Assembly: GCA_020445605.1 (NCBI GenBank)
Contig: JAGRGH010000049.1
Coordinates: 186,001 to 250,000 of the forward strand
Origin: Chromatiales bacterium
GTDB taxonomy: Bacteria; Pseudomonadota; Gammaproteobacteria; JAGRGH01
Reading direction: 5' to 3'
DNA length: 64,000 bases
In this document: one piece after another, positions 27,340-37,822 of the stretch
Position numbering within the stretch: the stretch's first letter is position 1
Layout of the letters: every line of letters starts with the position of its first letter
Translations under genes and position numbers: made by a program
Notes under the pieces: generated by a model
What the model was told of the DNA's origin: nothing
Databases searched by the model: none
The model's input: only the letters and a program-made list of their open reading frames with translations

Positions 27340-27848
27340 GGTGTCGTCTTCGCAGTGGTGTTGGTGGATGGTTCAGACGCCGCGATGAACTCTTCGAGCA
27401 GCTTGGCGGTTACCGGTCCGATCTGCCGCGCGACCAGCCGGCCCTGCGGGTTCACGATGTAGGTGCTGGGCAGGCCATGGATGCGCCCGAGTTCGGTCTC
27501 GCCGCGCGGGCGATCGCGCAGGATGGGAAAACTCAGGAACTGGTCATCGGCCCACTTCTTCAGTTTTTCCGTCGCGATGTCCTCCATGTTCAGGCCGAGC
27601 ACGACGGCGTTTGTGTCCTTGTGATTGTTGTAGAAGACCTCGAGTTCCGGCATTTCCTCCAGGCACGGCGGACACCAGGTCGCCCAGTAGTTGACGATCA
27701 CCCACCGTCCCCGATAGTCGGACAGCGAGTGATCCCGACCATCGAGGTCTTTCAGGGTGAATTCCGGCCAGATGCCGTCGCGTGCGGCGGCTGAACCGGA
27801 AATCAGCAGGCAGAAAAGCAAAAAAATGTATCTACGCACTTTGAACAC
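27336..27848 (-). CDS. TlpA/ResA-like periplasmic thiol-disulfide oxidoreductase
   Basis: 170 aa: signal anchor (YIFLLFCLLISGSAAA), thioredoxin fold with WATWCPPCLEEMPEL active site at about 55-69 and cis-Pro segment HGLPSTYIVNPQG. The acidic residue after the CxxC is typical of TlpA/ResA-type reductants used in cytochrome c maturation and similar tasks. First gene of the minus-strand operon. Confidence 0.88.
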   Translation of the reverse strand: MFKVRRYIFLLFCLLISGSAAARDGIWPEFTLKDLDGRDHSLSDYRGRWVIVNYWATWCPPCLEEMPELEVFYNNHKDTNAVVLGLNMEDIATEKLKKWADDQFLSFPILRDRPRGETELGRIHGLPSTYIVNPQGRLVARQIGPVTAKLLEEFIAASEPSTNTTAKTTP

Positions 27849-28279
27849 CTGGACGCTCCCACGGCGACCCCGGCAGGATGGCCACCGGGCGCTGGCGAGT
27901 CAGCTGCCGGGCGAAAAATCATAGCGTTGCCCCTGCAACGACGCATCATTTTTTCGGGAACGCTGATCCGGCGATCCCGGCCCAGTAACAGCGGCGATAA
28001 CGAAAGATGCGGTTTGATGTTCACCCGGATTGTCGGCGGCTCGCCGCTGACAACAGCGATGGCGCACCGGTGTGCCGCAGGCATTGCAGTTTGCAGCCGT
28101 TGCGACAATCAGACGTTTGAACCGTCCGGCGGCTGGGGGTTCCCGTTGGGCGCTCCGGGCGCGGGCAAAATCGGGCCGCACGGTATATCCTTGAATCGAT
28201 AAGCGCGCCCTCCGGACGCTGGAGGATCCTGCCGGCCGGTCGTGCAACGACCGCACCGGCGCCTGAAACGCGAGCAGAC
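27849..28279. other. 431-bp divergent intergenic region
   Basis: Between tlpA (minus) and the 612-aa gene (plus). Apart from an imperfect inverted repeat TTGTCGGCGG-CTCG-CCGCTGACAA (28031-28054, one mismatch) and a TATATC hexamer near 28183 that might serve a + strand promoter, nothing recognisable is seen; no convincing small gene. Confidence 0.4.
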
Positions 28280-30118
28280 ATGGCTGTGAGTTCTATGCAC
28301 GACCTTCCCGACCTGCCGGAACTGCCCGACACCGAGGACTCCGAGATCGTCGCCATTGCGGGCTGCGGCGGCCTTACACAACGACTGACCGTGGCCAACG
28401 CCAAGTCGGCCTCGGCGATCCAGTGGGCCGGGCGCCTGCCGCGTATTCCGGCCGATTCCGGCGCCGAGTCCGATCCGCTCGAGGTGCTTGCCCGCCTTGG
28501 TCTGACGGTGTTTCTGCACAACCGGCAGTCGATGCCCGGTCGCCTGCGCCGCACGACACTGAACAGCCTGCGGCTTGCCGTCCAGGCAGTGCGCGCGGAC
28601 ATCGCAAGCGACGAGGCCGAGCACGACAATGGGGCAAACTCGGCGCGCTACCTCAGCCTCGCGCGGCGCGCGGCGCATGAACTCGGCCTGGGCTACAAGG
28701 CGCTGGCGATCGAGTTCTGTGCCGCCGACAGCGAAGAAAGCGCCGCGGCCCGGCTCGAATCGGTTGCCAATGCCATTGAGCAGCTGGTCCAGGAGCTGTT
28801 CCTGGCCTGGGAGGACTACAGCGAGGCCCCGGCGCATGTCTGGACCGAGGCCTGTGCCCTTTATCGTGAGGCCGAGCGTCAGGGCTTCGAAACCGTTCCG
28901 ATCGAAACCGGCAAGGGAGCGAACCGTCCCCGTACCAGCGTGCAGAAGCGTTTTCTGACCCTGGCGATGCTGCGCCTGGCCGATCCGTATCACATGCCGC
29001 GCGGGGAACTCGCGCAAGTGCTGCGCTATCTCGATCGCTGGGTCGAAGACGTCATTCTGTTGCCGACGAGTGGGCTCGCCGCGGCGCCGAGCCGGTTCTA
29101 TGTCGCCCTTGACCGCGATCAGCCGCCCCACCCCAGCACCGAGTTCAAACTCGAGGAGCCCGGCGAAAACTGGCGTGTGATCGAAACCCGCGGACTCCTG
29201 GATCGCATCGCCGGGCACATTGATCAGCTCGTGCGTGACCGCGATATCTCCGATGCCTGGCGGCCCGATGGTTCCCGCCGCGAGGCCGTCCAGATCCTGC
29301 GCCGCATGCTGTTTTCCTGGCATCGAACCCCACGCGCACGCGCGGCACGTGCGCCCGAACGTGCCGCCGCCCGGGTCGCCTTCGGCCTCGCCGCCGCGCA
29401 TGCGCGGCTGTCACGAACCTTCGCCCCGCTGCGCAGCTCCGCGTTCGACGTGGACTATCCGCTCGACGACGACGATGCGTTGATTCCGATGACCGGCGAT
29501 CTGAACCTCGTCCACGTCGAGTCGGCGAACGCGAACGCCAGCGGCATCACCCTGATGGTGCCCGCCGAACATGTCGAGCATGTCAGCCTGGCCGTGGGCA
29601 CCATCGTTGCCGTCGAAACGGCCAGCGTAGAGGATCATGCGCCGGTACGGGTCGGCATCGTGCGCTGGATGAATGCCGGCGAGCGTGGATCGGTACGCGC
29701 CGGCGTGCAGTATCTGCCTCGCTGCACGCGACCGGTTGTTGCGTGGTCTGCCGCCGCCAGCCCGGATCGCGCGGTGACCCGGCTTGGCGTCTGGTGTGCC
29801 GTCGCGCGCGAAGCGGGTCGCGAGGTTCGAACCGCGCTCGTGCTGGAACGCGGGCTGTACGACTATGGCAGCGATCTGATCGTGATCAGCACCGAACGCA
29901 ATGCCGGACGCGTGCGCATGGACAAGCTGATCGAATCCACGCCGGCGGTCGAGCGCTTTTTCTGCACGGTGCTGGATGAGGGCAATACCGACAGTCTGGA
30001 TCTCGATTCCGCGAGTCGCAGCCGGCTGCTCGATACGCTCTATGGCACGCTCGACCCGGATGTCGATGCGGACGCCGAGTCGGTCGACAAATCCCGCTCC
30101 GGCGACAAGCCGGATTGA
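28280..30118 (+). CDS. Unknown 612-aa cytoplasmic protein, possible PilZ-like C-terminal region
   Basis: No signal or membrane segment. The N-terminal ~330 residues are helical and Ala/Leu/Arg-rich. From about 410 to 485 there is a beta-rich stretch (GITLMVPAEHVEHVSLAVGT ... VGIVRWMNAGERGSVRAGVQYL) that looks like a degenerate PilZ barrel, but the RxxxR and DxSxxG c-di-GMP motifs are not clear. The C-terminus is acidic. ATG 28280 and ATG 28295 are both possible starts. The 3' end overlaps the yihY-like gene on the other strand by 79 bp. Confidence 0.65.
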   Translation: MAVSSMHDLPDLPELPDTEDSEIVAIAGCGGLTQRLTVANAKSASAIQWAGRLPRIPADSGAESDPLEVLARLGLTVFLHNRQSMPGRLRRTTLNSLRLAVQAVRADIASDEAEHDNGANSARYLSLARRAAHELGLGYKALAIEFCAADSEESAAARLESVANAIEQLVQELFLAWEDYSEAPAHVWTEACALYREAERQGFETVPIETGKGANRPRTSVQKRFLTLAMLRLADPYHMPRGELAQVLRYLDRWVEDVILLPTSGLAAAPSRFYVALDRDQPPHPSTEFKLEEPGENWRVIETRGLLDRIAGHIDQLVRDRDISDAWRPDGSRREAVQILRRMLFSWHRTPRARAARAPERAAARVAFGLAAAHARLSRTFAPLRSSAFDVDYPLDDDDALIPMTGDLNLVHVESANANASGITLMVPAEHVEHVSLAVGTIVAVETASVEDHAPVRVGIVRWMNAGERGSVRAGVQYLPRCTRPVVAWSAAASPDRAVTRLGVWCAVAREAGREVRTALVLERGLYDYGSDLIVISTERNAGRVRMDKLIESTPAVERFFCTVLDEGNTDSLDLDSASRSRLLDTLYGTLDPDVDADAESVDKSRSGDKPD

Positions 30119-31350
30119 ACCCCCAGCTGCACACCTGACAGCACGTCGGCCACCGGCAGGGACAGGCGGTCCCGGACGGCCGTCCTTGCGTGCGTGACGG
30201 CATCCGCGGCCAGCGGATGCCCCGCCAGTCGATCCACGTCCGGCAGTGGCCGATACAGCGACTCCACCAGTTCGGCCAGCGGCGTCTCCTCCAGGCGCCG
30301 TGCCAGCGTCCAGCGTTCGTCGGCGGTGCGGTGAATCCACGCGTGAGCGGCAAGCCGCGCCAGGACCTCGGTGAGGTCGGCATCGGAAACCGCCGCCTGC
30401 GGGTTCAGCTCAAGCGTCGTGAGCGCCCCGCCCCGGTTCTGCGCGGCGTGCAGACGTTCGAGCACCAGCAATGCCGTCGCGAGTTCCGGGGGGCCGTTCG
30501 GCAGTCCGGTGCGGCGGCTCATGAGCGCGCCCGTGAACTCCGCACCGATCAGCGCGATGACCCAGGACAGGTACACCCAGATCAGAAACACCGGAATGGT
30601 CGCGAGCGCGCCATAGATCGCCTGATAGGTGGGAAACGTCGTCACATACCAGCCGAACAGCCGCTTGGCGAGTTCGAACAGCAGACCCGCCACGAGACCG
30701 CCGGCAAGTGCGTGGCGCATGGGTACACGGCGGTTCGGCACCACCACATACAGCAACGCGAACCCGAGCGTGGAGAACACCAGCGGCGCGATCGCCAGCA
30801 GGCGTGCGCGACCGCCGATCGTGGCGGCGGCCTGATCGACCAACGGCGTCGCGAGCAGATAGGAACTGACGACGATGCTCACCCCCATGAGCACCGGCCC
30901 GAGGCTGAGGATCGACCAGTAGACGAGAAAACTGGCCACCGCCGAGCGCCGGCCGTGCACGTGAAAGATTCGGCTCAACGCGCGGTCGATGGTCGCCATC
31001 AGCAGCACCGCCGTCACGAGCAGGAACACGATGCCGGCGACGGTGAGCGCTTTCGCGTTGCTGACAAAATCCTGCAGGTAGTCGCGCAGCACATCGCCCG
31101 ACGCCGGCACGAAGTTCTGAAACAGGAATTCCTGAATCTCGGTGCTGAATCGCTCGAACACCGGAAAGGCCGTCAGGCTGGTCAGCGTGACGGCCATCAG
31201 CGGTACCAGGGCCAGCAATGTCGTGTAGGTCAGTGCGGCGGCCGAACTCAGGCAGTCGTCGGAAAAGAACCGCCGCACGACGTGCGCAAGCACGGAAAAT
31301 CGTGCGCCGGCCGGCCGCTGCGGCGGGTTTATACTTTCAGGTTCTGACAT
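30040..31350 (-). CDS. YihY/BrkB-family inner-membrane protein with winged-helix-like tail
   Basis: 436 aa from ATG 31350. The first ~285 residues are the YihY/BrkB membrane domain with about six helices (LTYTTLLALVPLMAVTLT; VAGIVFLLVTAVLLMATI; GALATIPVFLIWVYLSWVIALIGAEF). About 150 further residues form a soluble region (LNPQAAVSDADLTEVLARLAAHAWI) resembling a winged helix, as in the long form of the family. The old ribonuclease BN assignment is wrong for this family; function unknown. Divergent from arsC with a 35-bp gap. Confidence 0.85.
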   Translation of the reverse strand: MSEPESINPPQRPAGARFSVLAHVVRRFFSDDCLSSAAALTYTTLLALVPLMAVTLTSLTAFPVFERFSTEIQEFLFQNFVPASGDVLRDYLQDFVSNAKALTVAGIVFLLVTAVLLMATIDRALSRIFHVHGRRSAVASFLVYWSILSLGPVLMGVSIVVSSYLLATPLVDQAAATIGGRARLLAIAPLVFSTLGFALLYVVVPNRRVPMRHALAGGLVAGLLFELAKRLFGWYVTTFPTYQAIYGALATIPVFLIWVYLSWVIALIGAEFTGALMSRRTGLPNGPPELATALLVLERLHAAQNRGGALTTLELNPQAAVSDADLTEVLARLAAHAWIHRTADERWTLARRLEETPLAELVESLYRPLPDVDRLAGHPLAADAVTHARTAVRDRLSLPVADVLSGVQLGVQSGLSPERDLSTDSASASTSGSSVP

Positions 31351-31385
31351 CCAGCTGACGATCCGCGACTGACCGAGGCACGACC

Positions 31386-33037
<1,652 letters not shown>

Positions 33038-33048
<11 letters not shown>

Positions 33049-33199
33049 AAAAGGCTCGTCCATGGGCTTTTCAACGTCACAACCGAAAAGCGTGGTTTTC
33101 GGTTGCTCACAAAAATCAAACACTTGCATGTTCGAACTTCGGGCGAGCCGTCCCTGTCTCGCGTTATCAGACTGCTGAAATGAGAATTTCAACAGCCTG
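33038..33199 (+). repeat. Five-hairpin repeat, family A, copy 4
   Basis: 162 bp from CAGGTCGTTGAAA to TTTCAACAGCCTG. H1 GTTGAAAA/TTTTCAAC, H2 AACCGAAAA-GCGTGG-TTTTCGGTT (33081-33104, 9-bp stem), H4 CGAGCC-GTCCCT-GTCTCG, H5 CTGAAATGAGAATTTCA-type. Its left end contains the hda stop codon, and a short B-type start (GGAAGCTCT) precedes it inside hda. Confidence 0.85.
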
Positions 33200-33203
33200 C
33201 CAA

Positions 33204-33243
33204 GGAAGCGCTGATCAATCCGTCCCGGATTGATCAGGGATTC
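33204..33243 (+). repeat. Family B repeat fragment
   Basis: Only the first hairpin of B: CTGATCAATCCG-TCC-CGGATTGATCAG (33211-33237, 12-bp perfect stem) after GGAAGCG. With the B-type bases at 33028-33036 it flanks the A element, as if A had been placed inside B. Confidence 0.65.
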
Positions 33244-33257
33244 ACCAGATGGTCCGG

Positions 33258-33830
33258 TTAACGTCGGCCGTCGTCGGTGCCGGCGCGCACGGCGCTGAGC
33301 GCCCGGTAGCCCCAGATCAGCACATAGCTCACGCCGCTGACGATGGTCGTTGCGGCGACGATCCAGATGCCGCGTTCCAGCCAGATCGGCGCGATGATCC
33401 CGAATCCGGCGTGCGCGACCACCGCGAGTACCAGCACGATCTGCGTGAAGGTATTGAGTTTGCTCACCGCCAGCGGCGTCATGTCGACTGCGGCGATGCG
33501 AAAGTAGTAGCTCACCGCGCCGATGACGATCACGACATCGCGCACGATGACGGCGGTGACCAGCCAGATCGGCAGCCAGCCCAGCACGCCAAGTGCGATG
33601 TAGGCGGATACCAGCAGCACCTTGTCCGCCAGCGGGTCGAGCACCGTGCCCAGCCGTGACTGCCAGCCGTAGCGCTTGGCCAGAAAGCCATCCAGCGCAT
33701 CACTGACGCCGGCGAGCGCGAACAGCGCCAGCGCGCCGCTGTAGTACTGGTTCAACAGGCACCACACCACTGGTCCGACGAGCAACAGCCGTCCGAACGT
33801 GATGTAGTTCGGAAGATCGTGGGCCTTCAA
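33258..33830 (-). CDS. CDP-alcohol phosphatidyltransferase (PgsA-like)
   Basis: 190-aa inner-membrane enzyme with about four to five helices. The CDP-alcohol signature is present as SDALDGFLAKRYGWQSRLGT-x2-DPLADK at about 43-70; the usual Arg of the DGxxAR core is Lys. It transfers a phosphatidyl group from CDP-diacylglycerol to a polyol, possibly glycerol-3-phosphate. It overlaps the DUF2066 stop by 4 nt, the usual hda / CDP-alcohol transferase / DUF2066 / purM neighbourhood. Confidence 0.87.
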   Translation of the reverse strand: MKAHDLPNYITFGRLLLVGPVVWCLLNQYYSGALALFALAGVSDALDGFLAKRYGWQSRLGTVLDPLADKVLLVSAYIALGVLGWLPIWLVTAVIVRDVVIVIGAVSYYFRIAAVDMTPLAVSKLNTFTQIVLVLAVVAHAGFGIIAPIWLERGIWIVAATTIVSGVSYVLIWGYRALSAVRAGTDDGRR

Positions 33831-34897
33831 CGCTGATAGCGGAAGTAGAGGCGCGAGGGCGCGGTTTCGGTGCCCGGCGATGCCGTATCCACGACAGGCG
33901 CCTGAACCTGAAGCCGCCGCTGTAACTTCAGTGTCTGTTCAAGTGCGTTGCGCCCGCCGGTGAACTCGACCGCGTAACGCAGTCGTTCGCCGTCCGCGTA
34001 CACGGGCCGGAACGCACGAACACCGGCCAGCGATTCGACCAGCGTATTGATCGCGGCAAAGTCATCCAGCGATTTGACGCCATCGAATTCGATCTCGGCG
34101 TTCTCCACGGTCAATGAGCTGGCCAGCGGTGCGAACCGCGCCGCGAGCGTTTCGGCCGTGGTGGCGATGCCCTGGGTCAGCAGCGCACCGAGGTCGTAAC
34201 CCGCGTGGTCCCAGACCGCCGGGTTGTCACCCTGCAGTAAGGTCCAGCGGGTGCGGAAACGCGCGCCGTCGCGTTCGATGCGCACGCTCAGGATGGCGTT
34301 CGGCGCATACCGGGTGGAGGCGTTGCCGATCGGCTCGGCGAAACCGCCCCACAGGTCGGCCAGCGCGAGCGAGGCACGATCCTCGACGTCGTTGAGCGGC
34401 CAGATCAGCGGCACGCCGCGCGCGTCGGCCGCCGCCTCGATGACGGCCGTGGCCTCGACATCGAGTTCGCGGTCGAACCAGCGCCGGCCGCCGCCGGTTT
34501 CGACGCCGATCCACACCAGCACGTCCGGGCGCGTCAGGCCCCAGACCGGAATTCCGAGTTCGGCAAGCCGGCGCTCCAGCGCGGCCGGATCGAAGCGGAC
34601 CTCGATCAGGCGCTGGGGTGTGTCGCCCGGGGCACCCTCGCGCCACAGGAACCGGTAGGCGCTGACCAAGTCCGCGACCGCCGCACGCATCGATGCCAGG
34701 CTCTCGGCCGGCACCTCGCGACCCGTCAGGCGCAGAACCACCTGATCGAGCGCGGCGCCGAGCGCCGCCGTGCGCGCCTCGCGCGAATCGTCGGCGACTT
34801 CGGCCCTGGCGACATGGGCATTGGCAATCTCGCTGGCCTCGGCGCGCAGACCGGGCAGCATCAGGATCACGACTGCAAAAAGGCGTCGCAGGGACAC
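33827..34897 (-). CDS. DUF2066 exported protein
   Basis: 356 aa with a signal peptide (MSLRRLFAVVILMLPGLRAEA) and a DUF2066 domain across most of the rest (ALDQVVLRLTGREV near 50; RFDPAALERRLAELGIPVWG near 100). Function unknown; conserved next to purM and the CDP-alcohol transferase in Gammaproteobacteria. Divergent from purM. Confidence 0.85.
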   Translation of the reverse strand: MSLRRLFAVVILMLPGLRAEASEIANAHVARAEVADDSREARTAALGAALDQVVLRLTGREVPAESLASMRAAVADLVSAYRFLWREGAPGDTPQRLIEVRFDPAALERRLAELGIPVWGLTRPDVLVWIGVETGGGRRWFDRELDVEATAVIEAAADARGVPLIWPLNDVEDRASLALADLWGGFAEPIGNASTRYAPNAILSVRIERDGARFRTRWTLLQGDNPAVWDHAGYDLGALLTQGIATTAETLAARFAPLASSLTVENAEIEFDGVKSLDDFAAINTLVESLAGVRAFRPVYADGERLRYAVEFTGGRNALEQTLKLQRRLQVQAPVVDTASPGTETAPSRLYFRYQR

Positions 34898-35024
34898 GGT
34901 GGGTTTTGGTTGGAAGAATCAGGCAGAACCAGTCGGCGGCGTACGATAGCACAGCGCTCGCGCAATCCTCGGGCCGCGGCGCAAGCGCTGGTAGAATCGC
35001 CCCCCTCTCCCGCGGAGCCCTCTC

Positions 35025-36071
35025 ATGGCCACGGACCCGAAGTCCAGCAAACTCAGTTATCGCGACGCCGGCGTCGACATCGACGCGGGCGGTGAACTCG
35101 TCGACCGGATCGGCCCGGCGGCCGAGCGCACGCGGCGTCCCGAGGTGCTCGGCGGACTCGGCGGATTTGGCAGCCTGTTCCGGGTGCCAATCGAACGCTA
35201 TCGCGAGCCGGTGCTGGTGTCGGGCACCGACGGTGTCGGCACCAAGCTGCGACTGGCGATCGAACTGGACCGCCACGATACGATCGGCATCGATCTGGTA
35301 GCGATGTGCGCCAACGACATCGTCGTATCGGGCGCCGAGCCGCTGTTCTTCCTCGACTACTTCGCGACCGGGCGTCTGAATGTCGCGCAGGGCGCGGCCA
35401 TCGTCGAGGGCATTGCAAAGGGCTGTGAGCTTTCCGGCATGTCGCTGGTTGGAGGAGAAACGGCCGAGATGCCCGGCATGTACGCGCCGGGCGACTACGA
35501 TCTGGCGGGGTTCGCCGTCGGCATCGTCGAGCGCGCACGCATCATCGACGGCCAGGCGGTGCGGGTCGGCGATGCGATCATCGCGCTGGCGTCGAGCGGC
35601 GCGCATTCGAACGGCTATTCGCTGGTTCGCAAGGTCGTCGAGCGCAGCGGCGTGGCGCTGGATTCGCCATTTGAATCGTCCACGCTCGGCGCTGCATTGC
35701 TCGCGCCGACGCGGATCTACGTGCGCGCGGTGCGTGCGCTCGCCGAAGTGGTGCCCGTGCATGCCCTTGCACACATCACCGGCGGTGGCATTGTCGAGAA
35801 CCTGCCGCGGGTGTTGCCCGACGGCGTCCGCGCGCGGATTGACTCGAGCAGCTGGCAACGGCCCGCGGTGTTCGACTGGCTCCAGCACAACGGCAACATC
35901 GACGACGCCGAGATGTGGCGCACCTTCAACTGCGGCGTCGGCATGCTCGTGGTCGTGCCCGCGGATGCCGTCACCAAGGCGCTGGCGGTGCTCGATCGCC
36001 ATGGCGAAACGGCCTGGGTCGCTGGCGCGATCGAACCGGGTGACGGACCGGCGCACGTGCATCTGGCATGA
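35025..36071 (+). CDS. purM: Phosphoribosylformylglycinamidine cyclo-ligase
   Basis: 348-aa purine biosynthesis enzyme (FGAM to AIR, ATP-dependent). Conserved motifs: [13 protein letters not shown] at the start, [12 protein letters not shown] near 70, [18 protein letters not shown] near 95-112, [11 protein letters not shown] near 144, [15 protein letters not shown] near 250. GGAG precedes ATG 35025. Overlaps purN by 4 nt. Confidence 0.96.
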   Translation: MATDPKSSKLSYRDAGVDIDAGGELVDRIGPAAERTRRPEVLGGLGGFGSLFRVPIERYREPVLVSGTDGVGTKLRLAIELDRHDTIGIDLVAMCANDIVVSGAEPLFFLDYFATGRLNVAQGAAIVEGIAKGCELSGMSLVGGETAEMPGMYAPGDYDLAGFAVGIVERARIIDGQAVRVGDAIIALASSGAHSNGYSLVRKVVERSGVALDSPFESSTLGAALLAPTRIYVRAVRALAEVVPVHALAHITGGGIVENLPRVLPDGVRARIDSSSWQRPAVFDWLQHNGNIDDAEMWRTFNCGVGMLVVVPADAVTKALAVLDRHGETAWVAGAIEPGDGPAHVHLA

Positions 36072-36715
36072 GTTCCGCCGCGCGCGTCGTCGTACTCATC
36101 TCGGGGCGTGGCAGCAACCTGAAGGCGCTGATCGATCAGAGCGCGCTGTTCGGCAGCTATTCGGTCGTGGGCGTGCTCAGCGACCGGGCCAATGCGGCCG
36201 GACTCGAACATGCGTACGCCGCGGGCTGTTCCACGATGCCCGTGCCGCGTAGCGACGGCGAATCGCGCGAAGCCTACGAGGAGCGCCTGATGTTCGCGGT
36301 CGACGCCTGGCGACCCGACATCGTGGCCCTGGCGGGCTTCATGCGCGTGCTCGGCGACGCCTTCGTTGCCCGGTATGCGGGCCGGCTCGTCAACATCCAC
36401 CCTTCCCTGCTGCCGAACTTTCCCGGCCTGGATACGCATCGGCGCGCGATCGAGGCCGGCGAGCACGAGCACGGCGCGAGTGTGCACTACGTCGCGAGCG
36501 AGGTAGATGCGGGACCGGTGATCGCGCAGGTCGCGCTCCCTATTGAAGCCGAGGACGATGCGACGGTGCTCGCCGCGCGGGTTTTGCATGAGGAACATCG
36601 TCTGTACCCGACCGTGCTGGACTGGCTGGCCCGCGGCTGGGTGCGACTGCACGAGGGTCGAGTCTGGTTCGGCAGTGCTCCGCTGGCGACGCCGGTGCGA
36701 CTGGCGAGCACGTGA
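36068..36715 (+). CDS. purN: Phosphoribosylglycinamide formyltransferase
   Basis: 215-aa enzyme that formylates GAR using 10-formyl-tetrahydrofolate. N-terminal [11 protein letters not shown], catalytic region [20 protein letters not shown] (Asn, His near 105-108) and [16 protein letters not shown] with the catalytic Asp. Coupled to purM and to the DUF3108 gene by 4-nt overlaps. Confidence 0.96.
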   Translation: MSSAARVVVLISGRGSNLKALIDQSALFGSYSVVGVLSDRANAAGLEHAYAAGCSTMPVPRSDGESREAYEERLMFAVDAWRPDIVALAGFMRVLGDAFVARYAGRLVNIHPSLLPNFPGLDTHRRAIEAGEHEHGASVHYVASEVDAGPVIAQVALPIEAEDDATVLAARVLHEEHRLYPTVLDWLARGWVRLHEGRVWFGSAPLATPVRLAST

Positions 36716-37428
36716 AGCGCGCAACGATCCACGCGCTGCTGATCTGTGCAGCGTGCCTGAGCGGCGACGTCGCGCAGGCGGTCGATCCGGTTTCCTACCG
36801 CGCGGAATATCAGCTGGTCTGGGCCGGACAGGTCGTCGGCGAGGCGCATCTGGAGGCCCGCTACGATGCCGCCGGCGGTTACGAATTCGGCGCCGAGTCG
36901 CAGGCCGTGGGCATGTGGCGATGGCTGCGCGACGACCGCATCGTCGAGACCAGCAGCGGACATTTTGATGCACAGGGTCTGCACCCTGCGCACTATGTCT
37001 ATCAGCATCAGGTGGGCGAAAACGACAAACGTCATGTGGAGCTGTTTTTCGACCGCGATGCACAGAGCGTTTCCAATCGTGTCGCAGGCGATGAATGGAC
37101 GATGAGCATTCCGCCCGGCACGCTCGACAAGGCCAGCCTGCAGATCGCGGTGATTGACGGGTTGCGCGAGGGCAAGCGCAGCCAGACGTTCAACGTCGCC
37201 GACGGCGGCCGACTGAAACAGTACCGGTTTGACGTGGTCCAGGACGCCCTGCTCGATACGCCGCTGGGCCGACTGGACACGGTGGTCGTCGAACGGCGCA
37301 AGGGCACGCGCGCGGTGGACGTGGTGCTGTGGTGTGCGCCGGCGCTGAATTATCTGCCGGTGCGAATCGAGCGACGCCACCAGATTCTCGGCGGCGTCAT
37401 GGAACTGGTCGCGCTGAAAACTCTATAG
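36712..37428 (+). CDS. DUF3108 exported protein
   Basis: 238 aa from GTG 36712, overlapping purN. Signal peptide to about residue 23 (GDVAQA), then a DUF3108 beta-rich domain (SYRAEYQLVWAGQVVGEAHLEA; TPLGRLDTVVVERRKG). Conserved after purN in Gammaproteobacteria; role unknown, presumably periplasmic or outer-membrane-associated. A B repeat starts at the base after its stop codon. Confidence 0.85.
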   Translation: MKRATIHALLICAACLSGDVAQAVDPVSYRAEYQLVWAGQVVGEAHLEARYDAAGGYEFGAESQAVGMWRWLRDDRIVETSSGHFDAQGLHPAHYVYQHQVGENDKRHVELFFDRDAQSVSNRVAGDEWTMSIPPGTLDKASLQIAVIDGLREGKRSQTFNVADGGRLKQYRFDVVQDALLDTPLGRLDTVVVERRKGTRAVDVVLWCAPALNYLPVRIERRHQILGGVMELVALKTL

Positions 37429-37579
37429 GGAAGCTCTGATTAATCCATTCTGGATTAACAGAGCGACGAAAACGAAAAAGCGCGGTTTTTCGTTTTCTTA
37501 CATTTTCAATGGCTTACGCACATTGAAAATGGTGGCACGTCCCTGTGCCACGGGAAACTCTGAATTGATCAGAGTTTCC
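37429..37579 (+). repeat. Five-hairpin repeat, family B, copy 5 (best preserved)
   Basis: 151 bp made entirely of five adjacent hairpins. H1 GCTCTG-A-TTAATCC / GGATTAA-CAGAGC with one bulge (37433-37464). H2 GAAAACGAAAAA-GCGCGG-TTTTTCGTTTTC (37468-37497). H3 CATTTTCAATG-N9-CATTGAAAATG (37501-37531). H4 GTGGCAC-GTCCCT-GTGCCAC (37532-37551). H5 GGAAACTCTGA-ATTGA-TCAGAGTTTCC (37553-37579). The ends are inverted (GGAAGCTCTGAT vs GGAAACTCTGA). Convergent junction DUF3108/norB. Confidence 0.9.
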
Positions 37580-37632
37580 ATAGCAACGAACAGGCTACAC
37601 CGGCGATCCGGGGTCTGCGGACCAGCCCCGGC

Positions 37633-37665
37633 CAAAAAAAACGGGGCCCGCACTCGCTGGGCCCC
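37633..37665 (-). terminator. Rho-independent terminator for the nor genes
   Basis: On the minus strand GGGGCCC-N9-GGGCCCC (37665-37643) is followed by G and eight T (37641-37634): a strong GC stem with a U-tract, about 160 bp beyond the norB stop. Confidence 0.85.
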
Positions 37666-37712
37666 GCCAACCCCGGCCATCGATGGAGCCATGCCCTCAG
37701 GCTCCTGGAACC

Positions 37713-37794
37713 TTGGCTCTGATCAATCCGTCATGGATCGTCAAGCCGGCACTTCCGTGTGCCGCGGCGCACTCCGAGTTGGTCAGAGTTCTCC
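37713..37794 (+). repeat. Family B repeat, degenerate copy 6
   Basis: CTCTGATCAATCCG start, a weak GGCAC-N-GTGCC hairpin, and a GAGTTGGTCAGAGTTCTCC end. The two A/T-rich hairpins (H2, H3) are deleted. It lies between the nor terminator and the norB stop. Confidence 0.6.
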
Positions 37795-37822
37795 GCACAA
37801 AAGACCATCGATTGCGTCCGGT

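Noticed and set aside
27927-28202. 91-aa plus-strand frame in the tlpA upstream gap
   Set aside because: No RBS, no homology-like motif, low-complexity end; not supported as a gene.
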